Below, in pieces: positions 37,186-50,124 of a DNA stretch of 64,000 nucleotides. The DNA comes from Moringa oleifera (lineage: Eukaryota; Streptophyta; Magnoliopsida; Brassicales; Moringaceae): assembly GCA_021397835.1 (NCBI GenBank), contig JAJFZO010000094.1, positions 9,400,001 to 9,464,000 of the forward strand, in the 5' to 3' direction. A program made the position numbers and the translations under genes. The notes under the pieces are model-generated. The model was not told the DNA's origin and searched no databases. It saw nothing but the letters and a program-made list of their open reading frames with translations. The stretch's first letter is position 1; the number at the start of each line of letters is the position of its first letter.

Positions 37186-39299
37186 TTAGCTTTGAATGAA
37201 GACCCCTGGCATTGTTGGCAAGAACTGCAAAATAGCAGTAGAGGATACTCTTTCCTCAGTATCAGTTGGAGGTGATTCTGGTCCATCTATGGCTGGCTTT
37301 ATCACTGAATAGAATAAGACATTGTAAAAAATGGTAAAAGCAAGGAGAACGAAAGCTGAATATGTTAGGAATGATCCTGAAATTTTTGGCATTTCTTCGG
37401 CTGTCATTTGATCTCTCATGAGTTCCACATCCTTAGCTGCAATCAGTTGAAAACAACATTACATGGCATCTAAGTCTGGCTCATTTAAGTCTCATGAACT
37501 TTATTTTGCATTGTGAATATACAAGCTACTACAGCATACTCTAAAGACCTTCATCAGCAGCTAAGAATAGAGTTTCTACCCAAAACCAGTTATTGAAGCA
37601 ACAAGATTTGAGCTGTTACTAGCATATGAGATGAGAGAGTATTGATTAAACACAATTTAGTAAGCGTGATGAGAGCTGAGGTGGTAACTGAATGCCCAAA
37701 CCTGAGAAAACTATTTCAGAATGTAAAGAAGCAACATAAAGAAGCAAATGCAGACTGCTATAGTGACAGATCCAGGAATCATGAAACTTTTTAATAAAGA
37801 GGGAAGTGCAGAAGAAGAAATATCACTCAAAAATGAACTAACATAGTTAATAACAGCTGAACTACATGTTAGGCCAACTGTTCTGTTACTGTTCCATTGC
37901 TCTCATAGAGACAACTCAAATTTGAAGGTGGAGGTTAGATCACAGCCTGCCTATGGTAATATTGACCTCTGCTCTTATATTAACCAACAGTATGATTGAG
38001 AAACTTTAGTTTCCAATTTTTTTAATTGTATCATTTTTTGGCATGAAAACGAAGAGCTAGATACTGCTCTAAACTATTCAAATCAAGTTATCCTGACATA
38101 CTCCAATTACTTAAAGTTCAGCCATTAATGAAGAATCTCCGAAGCTACATGATAACCATACTACATAATATCTTTGATCAAAAGATTCAGTAAACACTGA
38201 ACTAGATGTTAATGGAACTACTCACTCATCTATCAAGCAAATGTGAGTCTGAAAGTGTAAAAGGAACCAGAGAGGGCAACACTGCAGAACACCAGAGTCA
38301 CCATTAGCAGTCTAAAACTCAACATGGCAACTTACAATATAATTTTGGAGTCTCTCCAACTAGCTTGACCTCTGGTGAGAATTAACTGAGTTCCAGATTT
38401 CCACAACAATATAAATTTTTTCCTTCTGAATTTTGGAACTGGGTAATTTCTTAACTCTTAGGTTTCTATGAAGACATGGTATGATTGTCAATATACTATT
38501 TCCCCACAATGTTCAAAGTAGTGATCAAAGTTTAAGGAAGATTCTATCTTGTGTAATTTACCATTTCCCTGCAAGGTTGAAGAACATAGTGGATAATCTC
38601 ATAACTTATAAGATTGAATGCTGAAATTCTCAGTTGGGCGAAACCTGATCAGTAGCTCATCAATTGGATAAGCTCATAAGAGGACTCCAAGAAACAAAAA
38701 CTAGGAACTGAAATTATCTATGTACCATTGTCATGGGCTCACAGTGAACATATCCACATGCCACACCTCAGCAACCTCCAAATTTATCATAAACCCAAAT
38801 TAGCAGCAAAGAGATAAGAGAAGAATTTTCAAGCTGCAACATTGATTTTTACTTTGCTCTGCTATATATGACTCGAAATATAACTGAAGTCATATCACTT
38901 CTTTTCTCTTTATGTAAGTCCTTTAGCATTGCCAGAAACCCACAAAAGGGAGAGAAAGAGAGAGATAGTACCCCTAATCTTTGGAGGAGTGACTTTTTTC
39001 TTGGAGAGTGTTTGGAGTTGCTGGTCAAGTTGTTGAAGAGCATCTTTAGCCTTATCTGGGTCTATCTCAAACTCCTCTGAATCTCTCTCGACTGCGTAGA
39101 CAGTGGTACAAGAAAATGAGGTTGAAGAAGAAAAAGAACAAGACTGTGCTCTTCTCCACTTGATATCATCGCCACCATAAACAGGCAACTGAGAGGTCAG
39201 TGCTCTTGGCCTCTTGGTGATATAAAAGAGCTCTGCAACAACAAGTGATGATCGTGGTGGCCTGTGTTGAACAGAGAGAAAGCTGAGCAGCGAAAGCAT
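37186..39299 (-). CDS. Predicted chloroplast membrane protein of unknown function
   Basis: Two exons: 39299-38972 and 37436-37186, separated by a 1.5-kb intron (AGGG|GTACTA donor, GATTGCAG acceptor; phase 1). The product has 192 residues. Residues 1-68 are rich in Ser, Arg and Thr with few acids and look like a chloroplast transit peptide. A helical segment (DPDKAKDALQQLDQQLQTL, residues 80-98) is followed by VELMRDQMTAEEMPKISG and one hydrophobic membrane helix (about 131-156, FLTYSAFVLLAFTIFYNVLF). The C-terminus is short and polar. The pattern suggests a thylakoid or envelope protein with a stromal coiled-coil-like part. I do not recognise a named family. The intron length leaves room for a small missed exon, but the phase closes without one. 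Confidence 0.78.
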
Positions 39300-40476
39300 T
39301 TGACTGTTGGCAATGAAGAAACCTCACCCACTTAGCAGCTTAAGATAAAGCCTGGTGGACACACAGGCCATTCTCAGACAAAATTTTAAACCATATGTTA
39401 TTTCAGGCCATGGCAAATTAAAATTAAAAGAGTAAACTTTTATTTTCTTAAATTCTAAAGCTATACTAGAATATGACTTAATAAATCCTATTAAAAAAAG
39501 ACAAATTATTTTATATTTTTACAATACTTTTGACAAGTTATAATTTTTTAAAAATTAAAATTAAAAATCCATTAAAAATAATAATGACATAAAATTGGTT
39601 TTTGTTTTTGGCTTGGTAGGCATGACATTCGTATGTGTGTGATGTTGTAAAATATGTGAATTGAACTCTTACTAACAACTTAAATCAATTAAGGAGGCCA
39701 CACTTATTTTACTAATAACAGTTCCAACTTTCTAACAATTTTACTAATTTTAATGTTCATAAAAGCTTAAAAATGTGTATCTACAAACTTCATGATCCAT
39801 CAATTTTTGAATTAGAAAAAATGTGATATTTAGAATCGATAAAATAAATATTATATTAAAAAAATTAAAACACATTTTTAATTAGATTTTATTCGTTATT
39901 CCTTATTATTGTGTTTAGTGATGTAAATATAAAAAAATCAATAAAAATATATTTATATTAATATAAAATAAATTTAAATTTAACGATATTAAATAATTTA
40001 AACCAAACATTAACTTGTCTATTTAATTTATGATATAATTTATCTCGTCAATTTAAAGGGATAAAACTATCAGATTCTAAAAGGATGAAAAAAAAAAAAG
40101 GATAATATGATCCCAATCCATCAATGCATCAAACTTAAAATTGGAATAAAAATCCCTTATATATTTATAAGGTAGTCAACAATTGAAGCCAAATATGTGT
40201 ACCTAAATTGCTGATTTAATTTCATAAATAGTAACCCAAAATTTGACCAACTATGAGCTCTTTAGAAAAAGGAAAAATAAATCCTTAAGAAATAAATATT
40301 ACAAATTAAAAATAAAAAATAGCCCTAATAACCCACGACCAAGAAGGAAACCAATCATGGCCAAAACCCAAGTGTAAAATAAGCTGTGCATAACACACGG
40401 CACAACAAACCCAGAAACGGAAACCAAAGCAATTGAGAAACTTGGGAAGCATAACCGCACTGAAAGCGTATATACA
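39300..40476. promoter_or_regulatory. Divergent promoter region between membrane-protein gene and SEC62
   Basis: About 1.2 kb between two divergently transcribed genes. The middle (39,420-40,140) is AT-rich without coding signs. It must contain both promoters; no shared element stands out. Confidence 0.5.
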
Positions 40477-40482
40477 TATAAA
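40477..40482 (+). promoter_or_regulatory. SEC62 TATA box
   Basis: TATAAA 43 bases before the start codon, followed by a GA-rich leader. The spacing implies a very short 5' UTR, so transcription may also start farther upstream. Confidence 0.4.
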
Positions 40483-40524
40483 GAGGGAGGGGGAGGGAGA
40501 GAAACGGTGATTACAGAAGGAGAG

Positions 40525-43500
40525 ATGAAGAAATCAGGAGCAGAAAAGAAGAGAGTGAGAAGATCGTCTGGAGCCGTACAGAACGGCGGCAAAGATCCCA
40601 ACTCCGATACCCCCCCTAGGGTTTGTTTTCCTTTTCGCTTCCGTTTTTCTTATTTTCCTGATCTGCGGTTCTCTGTGCATACATGCGTGTGCGTAGACAT
40701 ATGTAGTCGAAGTTCATTTGGGTATTACTCATTATGTCATCGTAATGATGCAATTTCACGAGACTTTCATTTAATTGTTTTCAGGCCCTGTAAGAATAAG
40801 TTTCTGGTATTGTTTTCATTGATACAAGTGCCATGTTTACTGTATATAAATTCATAAGAGAGAAATTAACTCATTCAATTGCATTGTTCGGTTGACAATT
40901 ATGCACATACATTAATATCTTCATGTCTAATTATATGTGTTGATATGGTTTCGACTTCCTTTGTTGGTACATTCCAGGTATTTTAGAGATTGCAGTTATT
41001 ATATGACTAATATTCTGGTTCGTTTATTGGCAATTGGTGAGAAGAAAATGAACACAGTATTTCCTGGGATGGGAAATAGGACTTCCAGGTAGGGCAAAGT
41101 GAATGGTGTGGCTGATATGTTGGTATGTAAAATGCACTGGCTGATATGGTTGATGCATTGAAAAGAATGGTTTGTCAGATTGTGCCATATCTTTTTATAA
41201 TTAAGCAATTTTGAATCACCTTGGAAATCTCATATTTCCATTTCTAAACCTATTCAATGTAAGAATATTTTAATATATAGCACAATAATGAAATGCAGGC
41301 TGCATTAAAAGGTCAAACACTCCTTCCCTAATCTTTTACTATGATATGATCAAAGAACCGTTTTAGCAATAGGTCCTTCATTAACTTATGGACCATGGAT
41401 TTTCTTTTCCCCCCCTCTATATCTAATATGCTCAGACAACTCTCCAGATCAATGCGAGTGACCGAGCGGCTTCTGAGTTAGAGGCTTCCAGTGCTTGGGC
41501 TTGATGCTTCTTATCCTCTTAGTTTCACTGTCACAGTTTTCTTAAGTTCATATACTTATTCAAGTTAAACCTTCCATGAAATAGGTTATGATACGATTCT
41601 TTAATTGCTTTCTTAAAGATTAGTTTTAGACAAGAATTTTTACGCATTTTGTGCAATAATGATTAGATTTTGCTCCTCAGGGACCAATTTTGGCTTTCAA
41701 TTTCTATACAAGCTAGAAAGTTGCATTTCTCTCACAATTTGATGGACTGTACTAAACCTTGAAACTAGTTCATTTAGTACATGCAATATGATTGAGTTGC
41801 AGTTTGGCATTGCTTTTTGTAATATGGTTATCTTAATTTTCATCTATGTTATGTGTTACTATAGTTTATATTTGTAGCTTGCTGATTGATAGTTATGGTT
41901 TTTTGTTTTTTAGCATCGGTGTTGATCCCTTTCTATTGACCTTTGCAAATTTTGTGTTGGGTGTTAATTAGGCTGATCATTTTTTGTTTCTAACATAGCA
42001 TATAAATTTGTCACGTCATTTTCATGTGCTATTTAAATTCCCTAATTCTTTCTGTTCCATTTTTAGAGACAAGCTGCCAAGAAGGATGTGTTTCAGTTGT
42101 TTGCTGAGAAGGTGAGAGACCACAAGGACTTGGTGTCTAGATGGGCTGTATTACAAGAAACAAGAGTTGAATACTTCAGGGGAAAGGATTTTGTAAGCTT
42201 TATGAAGCATCATCCTGAGCTTAAAGAAATACTGGAATCGGATAGGAATTTAGAAGCTGAAGATATTGCCAATGCTCTATTAAGAAAGAATCTTTTGGTT
42301 CGTTGTGATCGTGTGGTTAAAACTGTTCGTCCTGGGAAGAAGAAGTTGTCTACCTGGCCAGCACATTTGGAGATTTTCCCTGTAAGTCATTATTTATCTT
42401 TCATATTAGATGAGAATGATAAGCAAGTTGCTATTTGTAATTTAGCACCTGAAAATTTCTGATATTTCTGTGTATATTTTTTCTTTGTGCGTGACATCTA
42501 TTTTTTGCAATTACTAATATCTGACAAGTGTTATCAGGGAAAACTGTTGTTTACACTTTTTTTCCTGCAGTAACTCTTTTACATTATATGTATTTTCTTT
42601 TTTGATTCTTTAATTCCTTGATTTGGCCATGAAAAGTTGCAGTTTGATAGTTAAACACGCTGTCTTTTTTCTTATATCCAAATAATAACTTATATAAAGG
42701 AAAATGGTATGTAACTTTTGATGTGCCAAACTGGATTCTTGATTTGAACTGAAACGAGGAAGTTTCTGAATGTTAAGCAAGCTAAGGAAGTGTTGCTTCT
42801 CTAAGCCTACTAAAGTTCTTGAATGCATACTGTTTGGTTAGTTTCACTTGCGTTGTCTCAAGAGCTCCTCAGTTTGCTCTTGAGTGTTAGCTCAATTGAT
42901 GTAAATGAAGGATGTGTCCGGTGATTGTGAATCCTTGGACCAATCTTACCTAGGAAAAAGCTAAATACGACAAAGTAGCTCCCTGCTATCTGTGTATCAT
43001 GTGCTTTATTCACTTTGGAAGTGCATCTTTTCATTATTCTGAATTTATATTGTGTCTTTATTTGCAGGATCAAATGTTCTCAGACAATGATGCCTTTTTT
43101 GCATGGACATTTGTAAAACGACACCCACTTTGGCAAACGCTTCTCTCATTTTTCTGGCCTGTGTTGACTCTTGCTATTTGCTTGTTCCCTGTGTATCCAC
43201 ATCGATGCAAACTACTAATCCTCTATTCATGTGCGGGCATCCTACTTCTGATACTCTCCCTACTTCTATGTGAGTTGATTGTACATTTAATTAATTTTTT
43301 CTTTTTCGATATGAGTCACAATATTCTGTTCTCTTCCGTTGTTAGTCATTGTATATTTAATGTCATCTTCTTTCATCTTGTTTTGGTTGCAAGTGGTGGG
43401 GTTCTTTTTTTTTTTTTTTGGGTTGAGGGTGTGCGTTGGGTTGGAGGTGAGTTAACTTAAAAGAAGAAGAATTACTCTCTTAAAGAAATACTTCCGTCGA

Positions 43501-44794
43501 AACTTGCCAGCACGAAAGCAGTTTGCTGAGTGAGATAGATTATCTTTTCTTTCTCTAGTCGTACAGTGAGGAGGAGAGGAAGAAAAATCTATTATTCCTC
43601 TGTTTGCTTGACGCTCAAAAGAGATAGCCATGGGAAAAATGGAAGGAAAATGATGCATGGTGGAAGGTTGTCTTTCTATCCTTTGATTTTTCTAACTAAC
43701 TTTTGCAGGACTCTGTTGGTAAACCTGTAGATGAGCCAAGCTGTGCACTTTTCATTTTAACTGGAATTTCTGCCAGACAACTTTCCTTCTTCCATCTCTA
43801 TTCTTGCAGTTTTTCATGCAACCAAAATATCAGAATCTAGTATAACAATTGTGAAGTTCTTTTCTGTGTTTATATTTATGCACACCATAGATACTAGAGA
43901 TGTTACATCAGTTGTCTCAGCATTGCATTCAGCTTTGTTATGCTTCTTTCTGTTATCTCTAGTTACTTGGTTAGAGTGTTTTGTACTTGAGCAACTAAAA
44001 TCACAGCTTCAATTTATACCATGCTTTGACAATTATTGAAATCTTTTGTGTCAGTGAGAGCAGCAATATTTGGTGCTATATGGATTGTTCTTGGAAAGCG
44101 GGTTTGGTTTTTCCCTAACATTCTTGCTGAGGAAGCTACACTGCATGAACTATTTCGTTTCTGGCCAAAGAAAGATGAGGAGGAGCCACCAAAATGGACA
44201 GCAAGGCTTTTCTATGCAATCGTAGCAGTGTTGGTCATATTGCTGCTTAGGCACCATGCCCCTGATGAAGCTGCTAGAGCGAGGTTAGTCCTGAATTCTG
44301 CTTTTTTTCTAAAGTTAGTTGTTCAGAGAATAAGTTGCTGGTTAAGTAGCATCAAAAATTGAGCCATCTTTCAGTGCTCTTACAGTATATTGCTCCCTCT
44401 TACACATTTACAAAGGTCCCAAGTGAAACATGTTGCTCTATATTTTTAGTTTGGAGAATTGCCCTTCCTCTCTCTCAAGACTCCTCTCCCTGTTGCCATG
44501 GGTGAATCTGAAGTATAAATTTATTCTTGCAGGTATCAGAAAAGAATGTCCAACATTATCGATGATGTTTTGGAGTGGTCTCCGAGGTTGGCTTTGTCTG
44601 GGATGATGGAGAAACAGACTCCTGTTAATGCTACAGATCCCCCCAATAACTTCACTGATGAGAGCAAAGCAAGTTCAGAGGATGTGGTTCCTCCTGACGT
44701 TGCAGGTGCAGAAATCATGTCAGAGGAACCTGAGGTTGAAGAAATTGGGAAAGTAGAGGGCAATGACCAACAGCAACACCATGACCATATATGA
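40525..44794 (+). CDS. SEC62: Translocation protein SEC62
   Basis: Five exons: 40525-40620, 42067-42381, 43068-43269, 44055-44283 and 44533-44794, giving 367 residues, the usual plant length. The N-terminus is cytosolic and basic (MKKSGAEKKRVRR). The SEC62 signature follows (KDVFQLFAEKVRDHKDLVSR, WAVLQETRVEYFRGKDF, FMKHHPE). Hydrophobic segments are at about 161-179 (LLSFFWPVLTLAICLF), 186-218 and 257-269 (LFYAIVAVLVILLL). The C-terminus is acidic and ends HHDHI. SEC62 is an ER membrane partner of the SEC61 channel and SEC63 in post-translational protein import; plant SEC62 is also linked to ER-phagy. Exon phases close exactly at every junction. Intron 1 (1.4 kb) and intron 3 (with a long T run) hold no other gene. 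Confidence 0.96.
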
Positions 44795-45559
44795 CCACCG
44801 ATCATGCCAGGTCCTCTATGCAGGCTACTTTGCTTATTTTTAGTTTTCTTAATTGAGTGTACAACTATCAGACAGTGACAATGTGTTGGGTCGCCCATAG
44901 ATTTTGCAAATAGATCACAGTAGTAACTTCAAAGGGGTTGTCATTGTTTTTCTACCTCCAGTTATATTTATAAAAATGTTGGCAGTGGTCTATGCTTTGA
45001 TATTTTGCACAGATCTACATGATTCTTGCTGAACCCTTTCATCAATATAATGGCCATAAAAGTCAAAACCAAATATTTATCAAAACTACACATTTCCAAA
45101 TAAATCAGCTCATCCACAGTATACTCTTCTACAAGCCAAAGTTGTGGCAGTTTGCTTTGATGTTCCAGACATCACTTTGAGACCCTGCTGTCAACATTGA
45201 CCAAAAAGGAGATAATCCAATTTCTCTAATGGCCACTTCTCCTTGAAACAAATCTAGTCACATATGGACCATACCAGATAAGTTGACAACTTGCAAGAAA
45301 CATATAACAGAACATGATGCATTGAAGAAATTCCAGTCACTAAAGATACACACAAACAGAAAAAAGAAAGAGACATTGAGTGCTTATCTAACTGTTTAAA
45401 ATCTGCCCACAAAATATTGGTCTACTTGAGTTTATTTATCATCCTCTGTACAGAATACAAATGGGAAAATGATGGAATGAAGTAGCACTACACTTTAAAT
45501 ATGAAGCCATCCATCTCATTCACCTTTCCCTGCTTCATCCACAACCAAACCAGGAAGAA
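44795..45559. other. Convergent 3' regions of SEC62 and NF-YA
   Basis: The 3' UTRs of the two convergent genes meet here. Apart from the miR169 site at its right border, no further feature is seen. Confidence 0.5.
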
Positions 45560-45580
45560 CAGCCAAGAATGATTTGCCGC
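45560..45580 (-). promoter_or_regulatory. miR169 target site in the NF-YA 3' UTR
   Basis: The plus strand here reads CAGCCAAGAATGATTTGCCG and one further C, so the minus-strand mRNA carries the complement. Compared with the miR169 sequence known from plants, the plus-strand bases differ at only three of 21 positions; one of these is a G:U wobble in the duplex and one is the last base. It lies about 107 bases after the stop codon, the usual place in NF-YA mRNAs. Cleavage is inferred from family knowledge. Confidence 0.9.
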
Positions 45581-45686
45581 CTGGCAACAAATTGCCAAGT
45601 ATGAGTCCCAGACAACCAGAGGATTCACCCTTCAATACTTGGGTGTCTCTCACTGCATCTCACCACCCACCTCGATCAAAAGAGTT

Positions 45687-48600
45687 TCACTGGATGGCAA
45701 GAGGCCTTTGAGAAGCCTGGTTAGAGGAAATGCTGCCCCTTTGCCTACCTGAACAGTCCCCTTCCTCCCTTCTTTCTCCCAAGTGTGAGTTATAGGTTGC
45801 GGCCTGCAAACCACCTTGGTTCTGGTAGCCACCACTGCCAATTACATGATGCAAGTTATTCATCTTGGCCCCTCTTGTTTCATGTTGACTTACTGAAGAA
45901 TTCCAGGTCTCAGCACGCTCACAAGGCAGGGGTTCAGAACCTGATGAACTGGCAGACTGAGATGAATGCCCAGGTCCAGAACCTGTGCCCTTCTCTTCAG
46001 CAGTGTGCTGAACATCAGTTTTCTTTGCAAACCGTCCTCCAGTACCCCGTGCCCTTCTCATTGCATGCTGGTGCCGAGATTCATGAAGATATGGCTGTGG
46101 AGCAAGCAAAACAAGATATAAACATATACGGAGCTCAGATCGCATAGATGAGCAGACATATGAGGACTAAGCATAAGTTCGAGATTCCATTTTCCTTGAA
46201 GAGGAACACACTACAAAATAAACCTACAATTGCAACTTAAAAAATCAATTCTTAGTTTCTCAAAATGATTACTTCAACCGTATTTGGCAAACATTCACAA
46301 ACTATCTTCGGGTTGAGCATGTGATTGATTCTCTATCATTTCATCCATTAGAACCAAACTAAGTGTACACATACACACACACACACACACAAAAGGGGAA
46401 AAAAAGAAGAAAAAAGACATGTCCAGCGCAATAAAGAATCAGAAACTAATACCTTCCTGGCTTTTATCAGCTTCTTTTCTATCTCTGCTTTGGCCCTTGC
46501 CTGCCTTCGCCTCAGAATTCCCTGGTATTGTTTGGCATTCACATAAACAGGCTCTGGTGCCATCTCCAGAGGCAGAGGCATCCTAGCATGAGGCATCCCC
46601 ACATAAGGTGGATAAACCTGGCCATGAAATGGTCATTCGAAAACATCCAACAAGTAGATGACGTGTACAGTGAGATATGCAAAGAGGCTCTGTAACCCTA
46701 TAACAAATAACAAAAAAAGGAACAAGGAAAAAAAAAAGAAAAAAAAAAAAGAGGAAGCACCACAGGACCGGCTTTTATTAGAATAACTGCAATAAAAAGA
46801 AAGGAAATTGCTGCCTTAAGAGGATCAGGCAGTCACCCAAAGAAAAAAAACACAAGCATATCTTGTAAAGAACCAAAAAATAATGATAGACAACAAACTC
46901 AGCTTCCTATCATAGTAAACTGGTGAAATGCAAATTAAACTAACTTCCAGAACATGTTCTTCATAAGTAATTAATCAGCTTTCTGAAGCTACTGAAATTC
47001 TAACGGCTTCCACAAGGCACAACGACCTTCCCAAATTTTTCAGTCAAAAGTTGCACCCCCAGCACTTGAAAGCATTGAATAGACTCAGCGAATGTATTGG
47101 GATTGACCAATCAACTAACCATATTTAAGCGCCATTCATGTCGGTTAAGCTGGAAACAAACTCGTTCATAAATCACTCCACCAAGCCAGATCACAGGGAT
47201 GATGATGCTTTCATTTTAGAATCTAGAACTCTAAAGTCAAACAATAACATTAACTAAAGTAAACTGATTTGGAATTTAACAGAAAAGGAAGTCAAAACCG
47301 AGGTTCAAGTCTTAATGTCCTTTATTTTTCAATTACAACAAGGTCGGAGTAGAAATAATGGAGAGGACATGGAAAGGAAGTGCAGCAGTACCAATTACCA
47401 GGATCTATGTCAAATTATTTTATTGGTAAAACATGCATCCTCCCATTGTCTATGTTATGAGCATTATAAAGAAAGAACAATTACTCTTTCTCCATAAATG
47501 GTTCAACATCAACATAGAATTTAGCCAACTTACTAATCACTCAACAAAAATGAAAAAGGACCAAAAAGCAGCAGCATACTCTCTAGAGCTTTCCAACTTT
47601 ATACCTTGTTAAATCATTATCTCAAATGGAAAAGAAATGCTGAAATTTGCAACCAATTTAAAGGCTCAATCCTTAACATATGCATAGGAAAGGAATTTAT
47701 TACAGCCTTGATCCAGCTAATTTGAATATTGTAACACTGAAAGGCCAAATATATTGGAAGACTCTTTTACTTTTATTGGTCCATATAATTATACAAAGAA
47801 ATTCTTTAAATGAAACATAAATTTTAGTAACCCATTAACCAACAGACAAGGTATCACAAGTCAAAGACGCAATTCAATTAGAAATCAATAGGAACTCCAA
47901 AATATTTAAATATTATAAACTTTTCAAGAAATAACACAGAGCTGAACGAAACAGTCTCAACGAAGAGAATATGTTATCAGTCAAAAAAACAAATCAAGAA
48001 GGTATTGAGATTTAAGCTTTTACCAAAGGCTGGTGTCCATAAGCTGCCATCATTCCCCCATAATATGGATCCTGATATGGATTTGATGCACATGCCTGCA
48101 AAAGGATCATAAGAAACAAGGAATTGCTTCCGTCCCAAAGATATGCATGCATGAGATCTCTACTCCTAACAACCACAGATTCTTGAGAGGAAGATTTAAT
48201 CATACCAGCACACAGACCTCAAAGCTGGAAACCTTTCCTCAAAAATATAAGAATCTCTCGGAAAGAAAAATAAAAGGCAGGCACTTACGATTGAGTGACC
48301 AACAAGTTCAAGTTGTGGAGGTTGCGTGAGGCACTCATCATGCATTGTAGGCATAGTTGATGCAACATGTCCCATGTTCGGATGTTCTTGTCCACCATTT
48401 CCACCTAAAATTTTAAACAAGATATTGACTACCATCAAAACCAACGAATTGCATCTTCTGTGCTTTGATGAAACACATCACCCCCACCCACCCTTATTAC
48501 CACCATTTTCCCCAGCACCATAGAGGAAAATAAGGCTCCCAAGCTAAAATAACCACTTCCTTCCCCCCACCCCACTACACAACTGGGAGGATCGACATTT

Positions 48601-50124
48601 TGCATGACGATCTAACAACACAGTATTCTCTCTGCAACCATATCTACAAATTCTATAAGGAAACTTTTGGCATCTTACAAAACAAGTTACACCACAGTCC
48701 CAAGGCCGGTCTGAAGTATTTAACATATTCAAAACTAAAAATGGACATCCCTGCTTTCCTGAAAGCATGAAGGTTGATGACATAATTCATTAAACTAGTC
48801 AAATGAAATGTTATTATCATTCTTCTCTGAAATTTGTCGACAAAGAAAGACAGAACAAGGCAATATACATAGTACACACTCCAAATAAAAAGAGAAAAGG
48901 GAGAACGTCACCATAGGGAAAACGGGGAAAACCAGAACGGAAAAGAGAAAGAAATTGAAACCAACGAAATGGACTGTACATTGGATAGTTTTATCAGTTA
49001 GTATAAAGGAAAATTATGTAATTTGTTGATTACAACAGTTTCGGATGTGTAGAGAACCTATTAATTTCAACTCCTCCCCTTCCAAGAGAGAAGAAAACAC
49101 AACGTAGACTGCAGTGTTGTAATGATAGACACACAAGGTTTATCATAACAACGTCTACAGCACACCGAATATTTTAGAAGTTTATTTATTTATTGGCGAT
49201 GGGAGTTCTGCTAACATCCTGCCACTCCGAAGCTAGCATCCTGCCACTCTTCGGAGTGCTGCAGCCACTTGTAGGTGTTGTGGTTAAAAATATGAATTTA
49301 CATCAAGACCCTTATTATACCTTGGAAAGGGAAAGATAATTTTCCAAGACAAGGGACTTTGTTAACAAATTAATGTGCAAATAACCATGGAATTTTACTT
49401 AAAATGCATGGACTGAATTTATGGTGGTGTAACTTCTTTTCTAAGATATTAACACTCTATTTCAACCTGGTTAGGTCTATTCTGACATCTGCAAAGCAAT
49501 TTCATTTCTTCAACTAGGTTTGAACTTTAAGTTTAGATGTCTTCTACATATCCTATTTGGCCTCTTTGAAGATAACTATTGTTTCATTGAATGGCATAGC
49601 CTGTGTTTGTTTGCCTAAAGTTCTCCAAAATTTTTTAGAGTATTAGTACTTGCAAGTCCTAGAACTAAATGAAATGATAGTTGGAAGAAAGAAAAAGGGC
49701 AAAATCTTGACTCTTCCTAGGAAATGTAACTCAATGAACTGCATACTCAAAATAACCAAACAATTCATCTATAAGCTCCATGTACATGCAAGTTAACAGG
49801 CCCTTATGAATAGAAAAAAAAACCACTATTACAATAATGTATGGTACCTGATCTTGAAGATGCAGTAGCTTGCGATTCCTTGTTAGCATCATCATCTTCT
49901 TCATTCGGCCCACCATTATTTGAGTGTGACTGCCCACCATTTGACTCTGAACCGTTTGGGCAATCCACTGAAGATGAATTGGATACATTCCCACCTGTCC
50001 CAGGAGAGGAGATGGTATTGTAAGCAATACTACGCCACCAAGGTTCTGGATAAACTGTGGTTGGCAGAACAACACGAGGATCAGGGGGTTCCAGTCGATT
50101 TTTACTTTTAGACTTTGACTGCAT
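45687..50124 (-). CDS. NF-YA: Nuclear transcription factor Y subunit A (NF-YA)
   Basis: Five coding exons on the minus strand: 50124-49848, 48404-48289, 48095-48024, 46617-46453 and 46094-45687, giving 345 residues. The N-terminal part is Gln/Ser/Asn-rich ([38 protein letters not shown]). The conserved core spans about 178-235: the NF-YB/NF-YC-binding helix ([20 protein letters not shown] and onward to LIKARK) and the DNA-binding part ([19 protein letters not shown]). The Ser/Gly-rich C-terminus ends LAIQ. NF-YA gives the NF-Y trimer its CCAAT-box specificity. ATG 50124 ([10 protein letters not shown]) is the first in frame; a leader intron upstream probably ends at the acceptor near 50,162 and starts near 51,986. 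A 3'-UTR miR169 site indicates post-transcriptional control. The N-terminal motifs resemble the NF-YA1/9 group. Confidence 0.96.
46373..46391. repeat. (AC)n microsatellite in NF-YA intron 4
   Basis: About nine AC units, lying roughly 60 bases past the exon 4 donor. Simple sequence repeat. Confidence 0.85.
49216..49258. repeat. Small hairpin with internal direct repeat in NF-YA intron 1
   Basis: CACTCCGAAG (49223-49232) and CTTCGGAGTG (49249-49258) are perfect inverted repeats with a 16-base loop. CATCCTGCCACTC occurs twice, overlapping both arms. It may be a footprint of a small mobile element. Confidence 0.7.

Noticed and set aside
45785..46147. 120-codon plus-strand frame
   Set aside because: It is the complement of NF-YA exon 5, whose DNA-binding core is clear on the minus strand.
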